8,961 nt of DNA. Origin: Hyphomicrobiales bacterium. Lineage in GTDB: Bacteria; Pseudomonadota; Alphaproteobacteria; Rhizobiales; Aestuariivirgaceae. Both the position numbers and the translations under genes were made by a program. Below, piece after piece: positions 1 through 6,494 of this stretch (position 1 is its first letter; each line of letters begins with the position of its first letter). The notes under the pieces are model-generated. The model had not been told where the DNA came from. It did no database searches and worked only from the letters and a program-made list of their open reading frames with translations. Location of the stretch: contig JANXRO010000227.1 in NCBI GenBank assembly GCA_025356765.1, positions 1-8,961 on the forward strand, given 5' to 3'.

Positions 1-806
1 AATGAAGCCAACAAGGCTTGCACTTTGTCGCGCACCAACACATTGCGAATGGCGGATTTAACTTGGTCATAAGGTTGGGCAGCACCCATCTTGCGATCAT
101 CCAAACGAATAATGTGCCAACCGAAATCGGTTTTCACAGGGGCTGACACTTCACCTTGTTTTAAAGCAAAGGCCACTTTGGAAAATTCAGCCACCATTTC
201 AGGGGCTGTGAAATATCCCAAATCGCCGCCGTAATCTTTTGATCCGTCCAAGCTGTATTGCTTGGCCAAATCTTCAAACTTGGCGCCAGCCTTCAACTTT
301 TCTTCAATGTCGTTGGCTTCTTTTTCTGTGGCCACCAGAATGTGGCGCGCGCGAATGCGTTCTGTCTGCGTAACTTTAGCTGATTCTTTGTCGTAAGCCA
401 CTTTAATTTCTTCTTCAGTCACCGAAGGGCTGATTTTCAGGGCCAAATAAGAATCACGCAGCGCTTTTGCCTGATAGGCGGCAAGCCTGCGCTTATAATC
501 ATCAGACTCTGCCGTGCCTTCTTTGGCAGCAACTTGAGCCAGCAAATGGCGCTCGATCAAAAACTCAACAACGAAAGGAAACCGCAGTTTTGCTGGCATA
601 TTTGGCAATTGGCCAATCACATCATCAAAGGCCATGCGCACTTCTGATGTTTTAATTTCATAGCCGTTTACGGTGGCAACTGTCTTGTCATCGCCAGTTA
701 AAGGGTCGGGTGTCGCTGCGGTTTGGGCATGTGCGCCCGCCACCAAAGATAAGCCAAATACGCCCGATATAAGTGCTATTTTCAAGACATTGCGAAGTTT
801 CGACAT
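1..806 (-). CDS. Exported parvulin-type peptidyl-prolyl cis-trans isomerase (3' end off window)
   Basis: The minus-strand frame stays open from an ATG at 806 to the left edge: 268 codons and no stop, so the C-terminus is missing. Residues 1-28 form a Sec signal peptide: basic start MSKLRNVLK, hydrophobic core, then AHA before QTA. Residues 40-150 resemble the helical chaperone arm of the SurA/PrsA/PpiC group. From about 150 to 240 is a parvulin domain with ERIRARHILV (His155), GGDLGYF, the MVAEFSKVAF stretch and FGWHIIRL (His231). By family knowledge the protein catalyses proline isomerisation and aids folding of exported proteins in the periplasm. It is divergent from secA, which fits an export role. 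An in-frame ATG at 815 would add three residues; 806 is preferred because GGA lies just upstream and the signal peptide begins cleanly. The family is clear; the exact subfamily is not. Confidence 0.9.
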   Translation of the reverse strand, partial: MSKLRNVLKIALISGVFGLSLVAGAHAQTAATPDPLTGDDKTVATVNGYEIKTSEVRMAFDDVIGQLPNMPAKLRFPFVVEFLIERHLLAQVAAKEGTAESDDYKRRLAAYQAKALRDSYLALKISPSVTEEEIKVAYDKESAKVTQTERIRARHILVATEKEANDIEEKLKAGAKFEDLAKQYSLDGSKDYGGDLGYFTAPEMVAEFSKVAFALKQGEVSAPVKTDFGWHIIRLDDRKMGAAQPYDQVKSAIRNVLVRDKVQALLAS

Positions 807-839
807 GTAATCCATCGTTTTAAGTGTGCCCCCATTTGT

Positions 840-868
840 TCTATATTGGTGCAATGGCCCGCAAACAA
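840..868 (-). promoter_or_regulatory. Candidate sigma70-type promoter of the isomerase gene
   Basis: Read on the minus strand, TTGTTT is followed after exactly 17 bases by TATAGA. The -10 keeps the TATA core and the -35 keeps TTG. The -10 lies about 34 bases before the ATG at 806, a plausible leader length. This is consensus matching only. Confidence 0.4.
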
Positions 869-893
869 GGCAATAATATGCCTTTTTGGAATT

Positions 894-911
894 TGTTGCT
901 GTGTTGCAACA
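894..911. repeat. Inverted repeat TGTTGC-N6-GCAACA
   Basis: TGTTGC (894-899) and GCAACA (906-911) are perfect 6-bp inverted arms around TGTGTT, in the middle of the isomerase/secA divergent region. It has no T-tract, so it is not an obvious terminator. It could be an operator half-site pair or a leader stem-loop. Chance is also possible at this length. Confidence 0.35.
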
Positions 912-913
912 GG

Positions 914-942
914 TTGAAAGATCTGCATTTGCCGACTATGTG
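914..942 (+). promoter_or_regulatory. Weak candidate promoter of secA
   Basis: TTGAAA (914-919) is followed after 17 bases by TATGTG (937-942). The -35 is good, but the -10 matches only its first three bases and lacks the final T. It would give a leader of about 65-70 bases containing both hairpins near the start codon. It is the best pair I found between the two divergent genes, but it is weak. Confidence 0.25.
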
Positions 943-961
943 AGGCATTATCAGAGTTCAA

Positions 962-1000
962 GCGGGTGAAACCCCCGCGCAATCATTTGGGGTTTTCCCC
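962..1000 (+). promoter_or_regulatory. Two short hairpins in the secA leader
   Basis: GCGGG (962-966) can pair with CCCGC (974-978) over a 7-base loop. GGGG (989-992) can pair with CCCC (997-1000) over TTTT. The second stem ends three bases before the AGGA ribosome binding site (1004-1007). Stems so close to the site could affect ribosome access to secA. secA is translationally controlled through its leader in enterobacteria, but no SecM-like peptide is visible here, so regulation is inference. Confidence 0.4.
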
Positions 1001-1015
1001 GTCAGGAACGATACT

Positions 1016-3775
1016 ATGCTTGGAATGCGCTCACTTGCCGCAAAAATTTTTGGCACGACCAATGATCGAAAATTGGTTCCCTTTCAAAAGCGCGTTGCCG
1101 CAATCAATGACATGGAGCCCACCTATGCGGCCTTGTCTGACGCAGAATTGATGGGGCTTACAGCCCAATTCAAGGCCGAAATTGCTGCTGGCAAATCATT
1201 GGATGATCTTTTGGTGCCAGCTTTTGCTGCCGTTCGAGAAGCTTCCAAACGTGCCTTGGGCCTTCGTCATTTTGATGTGCAAATGGTGGGCGGCATGATT
1301 TTGAATGCCGGCATTATTTCAGAGATGAAAACCGGTGAAGGCAAAACCTTGGTTGCCACGCTGCCGGTTTATCTCAATGCGCTTTCGGGCAAGGGTGTTC
1401 ACGTTGTTACAGTGAATGACTATCTGGCAAAACGCGACTCCGCGTGGATGGCCAAGGTTTATGGCACCTTGGGTTTGACCACTGGCGTGATTGTGCACGG
1501 CCTTGATGATAATGAACGCCGCGCTGCTTATGCGTGTGATGTCACCTATGGTACCAACAACGAGTTGGGCTTTGATTATTTGCGCGACAACATGAAATAT
1601 CATCTCGAAGAGATGGTGCAACGCGGGCACAATTTTGCAATCGTCGATGAAGTCGATTCCATTCTGATTGACGAAGCCAGAACGCCCTTGATTATTTCCG
1701 GCCCCAGCGATGACATGTCTCAACTTTATAATCAGTTGGATCAGTTCATTCCGCAGCTTGATAAAGCCGATTATGACTTGGATGAAAAGCAACGCCAAGT
1801 GACATTGACTGAAGTTGGCAACGAACATTTGGAACAATTGCTCACGGCGGCTGGCATTTTGAAAGAAGGCACCATTTATGATGCGGGCAATGTGGCCATT
1901 GTGCACCACATTCAACAAGCGCTTCGTGCTCACACATTGTTCACGCGTGATAAAGATTACATCGTAAAAGATGACGAAGTGGTGATCATTGATGAATTCA
2001 CCGGCCGCATGATGCCGGGCCGGCGTTATTCTGAAGGCTTGCACCAAGCCATTGAAGCCAAGGAACATGTGACGGTTCAACCTGAAAATGTGACAATGGC
2101 ATCCATCACCTTCCAAAATTATTTCCGCATGTATGAAAAGCTTGCGGGCATGACAGGCACAGCCTTGACGGAAGTTGAAGAGTTCATCGATATTTATGGT
2201 TTGGACGTTTTAGACATTCCAACCAACGTTCCTGTTGCACGCAAAGATGACCATGATGAAGTCTATCGCACAGAACGTGAAAAGTTTGATGCCATCATCA
2301 CCACCATTAAAGATGCACAAGCCCGCCACCAACCCGTTTTGGTGGGCACAGTGTCGATCGAAAAATCTGAGCTTTTGTCAAAAGCGTTGGAAGCCGCTGG
2401 CATTAAACACAATGTTTTGAATGCGCGTTTCCATGAACAAGAAGCCTTGATCATCAGCCAGGCGGGTGCGCCCGGTGCAGTGACTATTGCCACCAACATG
2501 GCAGGCCGTGGCACCGATATCAAGCTTGGCGGCAACTTGGATATGCGCATCGACAATGAACTGGGCCATCTGGCTGAAGGCACCGAACGTGAACGCGCTA
2601 TCCAAAAAATCAAAGATGAAATCGAATCCAACAAGCGTATTGTGATTGCTGCGGGTGGCTTGTTTGTGATTGGCACGGAGCGCCATGAAAGCCGCCGCAT
2701 TGATAACCAATTGCGCGGCCGTTCTGGCCGTCAGGGCGACCCCGGCCATTCGCGGTTCTATCTTTCATTGCAAGATGATTTGATGCGCATTTTCGGTTCG
2801 GACCGATTGGATGGCATGTTGCAAAAGCTTGGCCTGAAAGATGGTGAAGCCATTGTTTCAAGCTGGATCAACAAGGCTTTGGAAACCGCGCAGAAAAAAG
2901 TTGAAGCGCGCAATTTTGATATTCGCAAAAACTTGTTGAAATTTGACAACGTTATGAATGATCAGCGCAAGGCGATCTTTGATCAACGCGTTGGCATTAT
3001 GCGCGGCGAGGAAGTTTCTGAAACGGCCGATGACATGCGCCACCAAGTTGTGAATGATCTTGTGGCCAAGCATATTCCTGAAAATGCTTACGCTGAACAG
3101 TGGGATGCTGCGGGTCTTCGCGAGCGTTTGCGCGAAGCCATTGCCATTGATTTTCCGGTTGAAGATTGGGCCAAAGAAGAAGGCATTGCCGACGAGCAAA
3201 TTCGTGAGCGCGTGATGGAAGCGGCTGATGGCTATTACAACGCCAAGCGCGAAAAATATTCCGCCGATATTATGGTGCAGGTTGAAAAGGCCGTGTTGTT
3301 ACAAACCCTCGACAGGCTTTGGCGCGAGCACATCATTACCAATGATTATTTGCGCCAAGTGATTCATTTGCGTGGCTATGGCCAGCGTGACCCGTTGAAC
3401 GAATATAAAACCGAAGGCTTTACACAATTCCAAGAGATGGTGGCGCGCTTGAAAGAAGCTGTGACCAGCCAATTGATGCGCGTTGAAATTCAATCACGCC
3501 CCGAAGGTTCGGAAGTTTTGCCAGATCAAACCCCTTTGCCAGAAATGGAGTTGCATCATATTGATGCAACAACAGGCCAAGATGAGGGCGAAAACAGCCA
3601 GCCCATTTTCGGCACCATGAACTTTGAGCAACAGGTTGTTGTAGAAAAGCCAGCCAAAAAAGCAGTGAAGCGCAATCCGAAAAAGCCGGAAACATGGGGC
3701 AAGGTCAATCGCAATGATGATTGCCCTTGCGGATCTGGCAAAAAGTTCAAGCATTGCCATGGTGCTTATGTTTAA
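1016..3775 (+). CDS. secA: Preprotein translocase ATPase SecA
   Basis: This 919-residue protein is a full-length SecA, the motor ATPase that drives unfolded preproteins through SecYEG. It starts with the usual N-terminus (MLGMRSLAAKIFG) and has AGGA 8 bases upstream of the ATG. Visible landmarks are Walker A MKTGEGKT (104-111), VNDYLAKRD (about 133-141), the Walker B segment VDEVDSILIDEART (210-223), the preprotein cross-linking region after it, MAGMTGTA, NMAGRGTDIKLGG, and arginine-finger motif RGRSGRQGD (567-575). The helical scaffold and wing domain follow. A Lys-rich linker then leads to a C-terminal zinc-binding SecB/ribosome tail with Cys903, Cys905, Cys914 and His915. It is divergent from a periplasmic isomerase gene and convergent with the multicopper oxidase, 24 bases away. 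No domain is missing and no frameshift is seen. Confidence 0.99.
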   Translation: MLGMRSLAAKIFGTTNDRKLVPFQKRVAAINDMEPTYAALSDAELMGLTAQFKAEIAAGKSLDDLLVPAFAAVREASKRALGLRHFDVQMVGGMILNAGIISEMKTGEGKTLVATLPVYLNALSGKGVHVVTVNDYLAKRDSAWMAKVYGTLGLTTGVIVHGLDDNERRAAYACDVTYGTNNELGFDYLRDNMKYHLEEMVQRGHNFAIVDEVDSILIDEARTPLIISGPSDDMSQLYNQLDQFIPQLDKADYDLDEKQRQVTLTEVGNEHLEQLLTAAGILKEGTIYDAGNVAIVHHIQQALRAHTLFTRDKDYIVKDDEVVIIDEFTGRMMPGRRYSEGLHQAIEAKEHVTVQPENVTMASITFQNYFRMYEKLAGMTGTALTEVEEFIDIYGLDVLDIPTNVPVARKDDHDEVYRTEREKFDAIITTIKDAQARHQPVLVGTVSIEKSELLSKALEAAGIKHNVLNARFHEQEALIISQAGAPGAVTIATNMAGRGTDIKLGGNLDMRIDNELGHLAEGTERERAIQKIKDEIESNKRIVIAAGGLFVIGTERHESRRIDNQLRGRSGRQGDPGHSRFYLSLQDDLMRIFGSDRLDGMLQKLGLKDGEAIVSSWINKALETAQKKVEARNFDIRKNLLKFDNVMNDQRKAIFDQRVGIMRGEEVSETADDMRHQVVNDLVAKHIPENAYAEQWDAAGLRERLREAIAIDFPVEDWAKEEGIADEQIRERVMEAADGYYNAKREKYSADIMVQVEKAVLLQTLDRLWREHIITNDYLRQVIHLRGYGQRDPLNEYKTEGFTQFQEMVARLKEAVTSQLMRVEIQSRPEGSEVLPDQTPLPEMELHHIDATTGQDEGENSQPIFGTMNFEQQVVVEKPAKKAVKRNPKKPETWGKVNRNDDCPCGSGKKFKHCHGAYV

Positions 3776-3792
3776 ATTGCTTATGTTTAAGG
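3763..3792. repeat. 15-bp tandem repeat across the secA stop codon
   Basis: TGCTTATGTTTAA occurs at 3763-3775 and again at 3778-3790, so the period is 15. The first copy encodes the last residues and stop codon of SecA. The second is noncoding and falls in the 24-base gap before the convergent oxidase gene ends. It looks like a small slippage duplication. No convincing rho-independent hairpin with a T-tract is seen in the gap. Confidence 0.7.
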
Positions 3793-3799
3793 CCGCGTT

Positions 3800-5164
3800 T
3801 TAAGCCGCACCAACATAGGCCATTGCTGCCATCATGCCGCTATTCATGTGGTAAAGGTGGTGGCAATGAAACGCCCATGTTCCAGGGTTATCAGCATCAA
3901 ATTGAATGGTGACACTTTGATTGGCCGGAACCAGAATGGTATCACGCACAGCACCATCAATGCGCTTTTGGCCCAGGTCCACCACTTTAAAATAATGCCC
4001 ATGAAGATGCATAGGGTGGGCCATTGCTGTTAGGTTTTGCAAAATCACTTCAACGCGATCACTTTGATGCACGTTGAACAACACGTCATGCATCATACTG
4101 GGTTTGCCGTTAAAGCCCCAATCATAGTTTCCATCGCCACCTGTTAGCGTTATGGATTGGTGGTTGTTTGGCGGTTCATCGTTGCTCTTGACAACAGCAC
4201 GCAGTTTTTCTTCCAACGAGAAATCCAGCGCATCTCCGGGTACATCTTTGTCGGCCAATTTAGCAATTGCGGCCTTGGCCGTTGCCAAGATAATTCCGCC
4301 GCGTCAGGGATCACCTTCCGATTGAAATAGAATCGGATAAGCACCAATTGCTTGAGGAAGCTTCACGCGGATATCAGCACGTTGCGCAACACCCAATGGA
4401 AAACGCGAACCCATCACGGGCTTTACCGTGTTGCCATCCGCGGCAAAAAGTTCGCCGTTCAATCCGCCCAAATCAATCCAAAAATTTGTTGCGGCAGCGG
4501 CGTTGATAATGCGCAAACGAATTTGGCCGCCTTGTTCAACCTGCACAATCTCAGGGTCGTCCAACGTTCTGTCATTGGCCAAAATTGCGTCATAGGCAAT
4601 ATCGCTGCCCATGGTCATGCCAGCCATTTGGTGGCTGCCATTGGCTCTTAATTCTGCAAGAATTTCAGCGGCATCACGGAAGGTGAAATCATGCAACATG
4701 ATCACGTGTTCTTGCTCATCAAACAACGGCTTTTCAGTTTCACGAATGATCAGCGGTGCTGCCAACATGCGCTGTTCTTGCAAACCCAGATGTGAATGCA
4801 TCCAATGGGTGCCTGCCTTGTTGTTTGGGAATTCATAATTTCTGGTTTCACCGGGTTTAAGCGCGGCGACGGGCAAGGCTGGCACACCGTCTTGTTCCAC
4901 AGGGGGCGTTAAACCATGCCAATGAATGGCGGTGTCTTCAGTCAAATCATTCATCAATGTTGTTTTGAAAGGCTGGCCAAAAACCATATCTAAACCCGAC
5001 TTTCCCGCAGCATTGATGATGGAGAACACTTTTGCAGGCTTTCCCTTCACATCCAGAATACGCGATGAAACCTTAAGTTTATGCTCGATGGTTTCTGCAT
5101 GCGAAGCGTTCAAAAATGGCAAAGAGGTTAACAAACCAAGGGCTTTTCTGCGGGTGATTAACAT
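3800..5164 (-). pseudogene. Tat-exported multicopper oxidase interrupted by an in-frame TGA
   Basis: The frame from ATG 5164 to TAA 3800-3802 encodes a three-cupredoxin-domain oxidase of 454 positions, with one TGA at position 287. The start MLITRRKALGLL is a twin-arginine signal with a hydrophobic stretch and SHA before ETI, typical of CueO/CopA-like enzymes. An upstream ATG at 5209 would bury this signal, so 5164 is preferred. Copper motifs are HWHG (His81, His83), HSH (His123, His125), HPMHLHGH (383-390) and HCHHLYHMNSGM (433-444), with Cys434, His439 and Met444 at the type 1 site. A Met-rich patch (180-186) suggests copper-related activity such as periplasmic Cu(I) oxidation; the substrate is inferred. 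The TGA splits domains 1-2 (286 residues) from domain 3, which holds the type 1 site, so the terminated product cannot be a normal oxidase. No frameshift or decay is seen, suggesting a recent mutation, a base error or readthrough. Confidence 0.8.
4304..4306 (-). other. In-frame TGA inside the multicopper oxidase frame
   Basis: On the minus strand the reading is GGT GAT CCC TGA CGC GGC GGA ATT ATC TTG. Both sides stay in one frame and encode family-like sequence (SEGDP before, RGGIILATAKAA after). A single base change would give a sense codon such as CGA or TGG. TGA is also the genuine stop of aroK and xerD in this window, which argues against general recoding. Confidence 0.85.
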
Positions 5165-5194
5165 GGTCTTTACTTCGTCCTCGACATTTTTTGC

Positions 5195-5223
5195 ATTTTC
5201 CCAATTCAATAAAAATTGCGCAA
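5195..5223 (-). promoter_or_regulatory. Weak candidate promoter of the multicopper oxidase
   Basis: On the minus strand TTGCGC and GAAAAT are separated by 17 bases, with the -10 about 31 bases before the ATG at 5164. The -35 overlaps a 10-bp perfect palindrome ATTGCGCAAT (5215-5224), which could be an operator. No recognisable CueR-type dyad is seen. Support is consensus matching only. Confidence 0.22.
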
Positions 5224-5239
5224 TCGTTTTAATCTCGCT

Positions 5240-5255
5240 GCAACGAAGCGGTTGC
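5240..5255. repeat. Inverted repeat GCAAC-N6-GTTGC upstream of the pilin gene
   Basis: GCAAC (5240-5244) and GTTGC (5251-5255) flank GAAGCG, 29 bases before the pilin ATG. It could form a leader stem-loop or bind a regulator. Five-base arms are short, so it may be chance. Confidence 0.3.
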
Positions 5256-5270
5256 TAAGTGTTAACGATG

Positions 5271-5278
5271 AGGCGGAG
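5271..5278 (+). promoter_or_regulatory. Ribosome binding site that fixes the pilin start
   Basis: AGGCGGAG ends 6 bases before the ATG at 5285. It supports that start over a longer reading beginning at 5216, whose extra residues do not resemble a pilin leader. Confidence 0.7.
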
Positions 5279-5284
5279 AATATT

Positions 5285-5464
5285 ATGATCAATACGGCTA
5301 TTGTTAGGAAGGCAGATCAGTTTTTAATTGACGATCGTGGCGCCACGGCCGTTGAATATTGCGTTATCGCCTGCGTGATTGGTTTGGCCTTGTTGCCATC
5401 ATCAAACGGACTTCAGCAAGCACTTGTGGATAAGTTTGTACAAATCAATGGCTGGTTTAAATAA
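5285..5464 (+). CDS. Flp/type IVb-like pilin, orphan
   Basis: This 59-residue protein has the Flp pilin layout: a short polar leader (MINTAIVRKADQFLIDDRG), then ATAVEY and a hydrophobic segment (CVIACVIGLALL), then a short tail. The conserved GATAVEY places prepilin peptidase cleavage between Gly19 and Ala20, with Glu and Tyr at mature positions 5 and 6. In the family the mature subunit assembles into a thin adhesive pilus exported by the Tad system. No tad/cpa assembly gene is in the window, so it is an orphan that would need machinery elsewhere. The two cysteines in the hydrophobic core and the Pro-Ser-Ser break after it are unusual to my eye. It is divergent from the oxidase gene and ends only 4 bases from the stop of convergent accA. 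The pilin family is well supported; its role is not known. Confidence 0.8.
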   Translation: MINTAIVRKADQFLIDDRGATAVEYCVIACVIGLALLPSSNGLQQALVDKFVQINGWFK

Positions 5465-5468
5465 AGCT

Positions 5469-6422
5469 CTAAAGCCCGCGTCCAATATTCATAAATTTGT
5501 CGCGTCGTTGTTTGCGGACAACTTCTGCCGATAATCCAGAATAGCTTTCTAATGTACGCGCAATTGCTTCTTTGGTGGCGTTAATCGCCTGCGCGGGAAC
5601 ACGGTGTGCGCCGCCCAAGGGTTCAGCAATAATTTCATCAATAACGCCAAATTTCTTCAAATCTTGCGCGGTGATTTTCAATGCGGTGGCTGCGTCTTTC
5701 GAACGCGCCGGATCGCGCCACAAAATCGATGCCGCACCCTCGGGTGAGATGACGCTGTAAATTGCATGTTCCAACATCAAAACACTGTTTGCAGTGGCAA
5801 TGGCAATGGCTCCGCCTGAACCACCCTCGCCAATAATAACAGCAATCAACGGCACGCCCAATGATAAACAACAATCAGTGGAACGGGCGATGGCTTCAGC
5901 TTGGCCACGCTCTTCAGCGTCAACACCGGGATAAGCGCCTGTCGTGTCAACAAAGCTTAAAACTGGCAGTTGGAATTTATCTGCCATTTCCATCAGCCGC
6001 ACGGCTTTGCGATAACCCTCAGGCTTGGCCATGCCGAAATTATGTTTCAAACGGCTTTCGGTGGTCGAGCCCTTTTCTTGGCCGATCACCACAACTGCTT
6101 CGCCTTGAAAACGGCCAAGGCCGCCCACAATGGCTTCATCTTCGGCAAACTTGCGATCACCCGCCAGCGGCGTGAAATCTGAAATCAGCTGCTCAATATA
6201 ATTCAGCGCATGGGGCCTGTCTTGATGGCGGGCCACCGAGGCTTTTTGCCATGGCGTGAGGTTCAGATAAAGATCGGCCAAAATCTTGTTGGATTTTTTC
6301 TCTAAGGCCTTCACCTCGTCGGCAATCGAAACCTTGGGGTCTGATTGTGCAAGGGCGCGCAATTCGGCAATTTTGCCTTCAAGCTCAGCCACGGGTGTTT
6401 CAAAATCAAGAAATGCTTGCAT
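5469..6422 (-). CDS. accA: Acetyl-CoA carboxylase carboxyltransferase subunit alpha
   Basis: The 317-residue protein is the full-length alpha subunit of the carboxyltransferase half of acetyl-CoA carboxylase. With AccD it moves the carboxyl group from biotin on AccB to acetyl-CoA, giving malonyl-CoA for fatty-acid synthesis in the cytoplasm. It begins with the family start (MQAFLDFETPVAELEGKI). It carries LTPWQKASVARH, GQEKG, FGMAKPEGYRKA, DTTGAYPG (159-166), the oxyanion-hole glycines GEGGSGGA (198-205) and SPEGAASILWRD (226-237). The ribosome binding site is poor: the nearest purine run, GAGG, is about 13 bases from the ATG. It lies 72 bases after xerD on the same strand, with no terminator seen between them, so cotranscription is likely. 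Its TAG stop is 4 bases from the convergent pilin stop, leaving no room for a terminator between the genes. Confidence 0.98.
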   Translation of the reverse strand: MQAFLDFETPVAELEGKIAELRALAQSDPKVSIADEVKALEKKSNKILADLYLNLTPWQKASVARHQDRPHALNYIEQLISDFTPLAGDRKFAEDEAIVGGLGRFQGEAVVVIGQEKGSTTESRLKHNFGMAKPEGYRKAVRLMEMADKFQLPVLSFVDTTGAYPGVDAEERGQAEAIARSTDCCLSLGVPLIAVIIGEGGSGGAIAIATANSVLMLEHAIYSVISPEGAASILWRDPARSKDAATALKITAQDLKKFGVIDEIIAEPLGGAHRVPAQAINATKEAIARTLESYSGLSAEVVRKQRRDKFMNIGRGL

Positions 6423-6494
6423 GTGTAGGGAGGTGCCTCAAAACATAAATCGTTGTGTGTTACTGGCTTTTGGCAATGGTCTTGTCAACCCGCC

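Noticed and set aside
1319..2116. 265-codon minus-strand open frame inside secA
   Set aside because: It lies wholly antisense to an unmistakable secA frame, resembles no family, and has the composition expected of a shadow of a biased coding sequence.
3776..3799. Rho-independent terminator between secA and the oxidase gene
   Set aside because: The gap has GC-rich words and a short T run, but no inverted arms that pair.
4304..4306. TGA read as tryptophan or another amino acid by a changed genetic code
   Set aside because: aroK and xerD both end in TGA at the expected family C-termini, and tryptophan is TGG throughout, so TGA is a normal stop here.
5165..5209. Upstream start of the oxidase at 5209
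   Set aside because: It would put 15 polar residues before the twin-arginine signal; the ATG at 5164 gives a normal Tat signal peptide.
5216..5284. Longer pilin reading from 5216
   Set aside because: The added residues do not resemble a prepilin leader, and a good ribosome binding site sits directly before the ATG at 5285.
6423..6436. GAGG-CA-CCTC inverted sequence before accA as an RNA hairpin
   Set aside because: The loop would be two bases, too small to form; it is at most a DNA-level near-palindrome.
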